Of a stretch of DNA of 64,000 nt, positions 63,456 to 64,000 are shown piece by piece. Every line of letters starts with the position of its first letter. The stretch's first letter is position 1. Origin of the DNA: Bacteroidota bacterium (GTDB taxonomy: Bacteria; Bacteroidota; Bacteroidia; Chitinophagales; Chitinophagaceae); the NCBI GenBank assembly GCA_026391455.1, contig JAPLEH010000004.1:1-64000 (forward strand), read 5' to 3'. The translations under genes were made by a program, and so were the position numbers. Below the pieces are notes generated by a model. That model searched no databases. It saw only the letters and a program-made list of their open reading frames with translations, and was not told where the DNA came from.

Positions 63456-64000
63456 ATGCGTCTTTTCTACTTCTTTTTGTTGTCTGCGTTAGCAATTAAC
63501 CTTTTTTCCTGCAGTAATAAACATATAGCCAATCAGTCCCGTTACCAGTTTCATAGTAAGGATGGAAAGCCCGATTATGCTGATCTGAATTATTGGGCTG
63601 CACACCCTTCGATTTGGGATCCCTCCGATAGTGTGCCCCGGCCGCTGCAAAATGAATGGAGGGATACTTCGGTAGATGTTTTTTTTCTTCATCCAACCAT
63701 TTACATCGGTAATAAGCTTTTCGACGGACCCAATGCTGCCATTGATAATGCAAAACTGAATCGCAAAACAGATTATTCCACTATACTGTACCAGGCAAGT
63801 GTATTCAATCAGCAATGCCGGGTATTTGCACCCCGGTACCGGCAGGCGCATATCAGCACATTCTTTCTGACCAATAAAGAGAAGGCAGATGAAATTTTTG
63901 CGCTGGCATATGAAGACCTGAAGAATGCTTTTGAGTATTATTTAAAACATTGGAATAACGGCAGACCCATCATCATCGCATCCCACAGCCAGGGAAGCTT
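63456..64000 (+). CDS. DUF3089 lipoprotein, partial (3' end outside window)
   Basis: An ATG at 63456 opens a frame running off the right edge (181 codons visible). The start is a lipoprotein signal (ending NLFSCSNK, Cys about 19). The following sequence (DLNYWAAHPSIWDPSDS, VDVFFLHPTIYI, QCRVFAPRYRQAH) matches the DUF3089 alpha/beta-hydrolase group, and the nucleophile elbow IIIASHSQGS is just visible at the edge. Probably a surface or periplasmic esterase-like enzyme of unknown substrate. Confidence 0.82.
   Translation, partial: MRLFYFFLLSALAINLFSCSNKHIANQSRYQFHSKDGKPDYADLNYWAAHPSIWDPSDSVPRPLQNEWRDTSVDVFFLHPTIYIGNKLFDGPNAAIDNAKLNRKTDYSTILYQASVFNQQCRVFAPRYRQAHISTFFLTNKEKADEIFALAYEDLKNAFEYYLKHWNNGRPIIIASHSQGS

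Overview
The window looks like chromosomal DNA of a member of the Bacteroidota, most likely Chitinophagaceae or close to it. The signs are type IX secretion (T9SS) cargo with gliding-motility-type C-termini, a PorP/SprF-family protein, a CarboxypepD/plug outer-membrane receptor, a PadR-PspC operon, a propeller-type sensor kinase, several exact TAnnTTTG -7 boxes and few Shine-Dalgarno sites. The family assignment is inference. I found no tRNA, rRNA, CRISPR array or prophage.

Layout. 1-8 kb: iron-type alcohol dehydrogenase, PurT, an NTF2-like protein, a DUF481 outer-membrane protein, a DJ-1/hydrolase fusion divergent from an HxlR regulator, an M23 peptidase and PnuC. 7.6-16 kb: ECF sigma factor with a small membrane partner, a NadR-type kinase, an unknown secreted protein, MtgA, a LysE exporter, a GH3 enzyme and a GT2 fused to a degenerate phosphoglycosyltransferase. 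16-21 kb: inositol-phosphatase family enzyme, a four-helix-bundle (S23-type) ORF framed by inverted repeats, ThiL, an S41 peptidase lipoprotein and a nitrilase-family amidase. 21-34 kb: a surface block with PorP/SprF, two large T9SS type-B proteins, a two-component system and a PQQ-type sugar dehydrogenase with a type-A tail, followed by RecX.

35-46.4 kb, minus strand: a four-gene block consisting of a 779-aa repeat protein, a 2097-aa PKD/Ig-like and Cys-rich giant, a 580-aa beta-barrel-like protein overlapping it by 4 bp, and a 287-aa small paralogue of the first. The two large proteins share a Cys-rich module, and the giant carries four copies of a second one. This is my best candidate for an undescribed cell-surface system.

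46.7-64 kb: small DUF proteins, a TonB-receptor-like barrel, a SWIM-SNF2 helicase, then an IS200-type Y1 transposase next to about 1.1 kb of palindromic repeats (seven GGGG/CCCC palindromes and three copies of a larger segment). One segment has captured the last 107 bp of comB. After this come comB, an SRPBCC protein, gcvT, the PadR-PspC operon with a readable promoter and operator, and the start of a DUF3089 lipoprotein.
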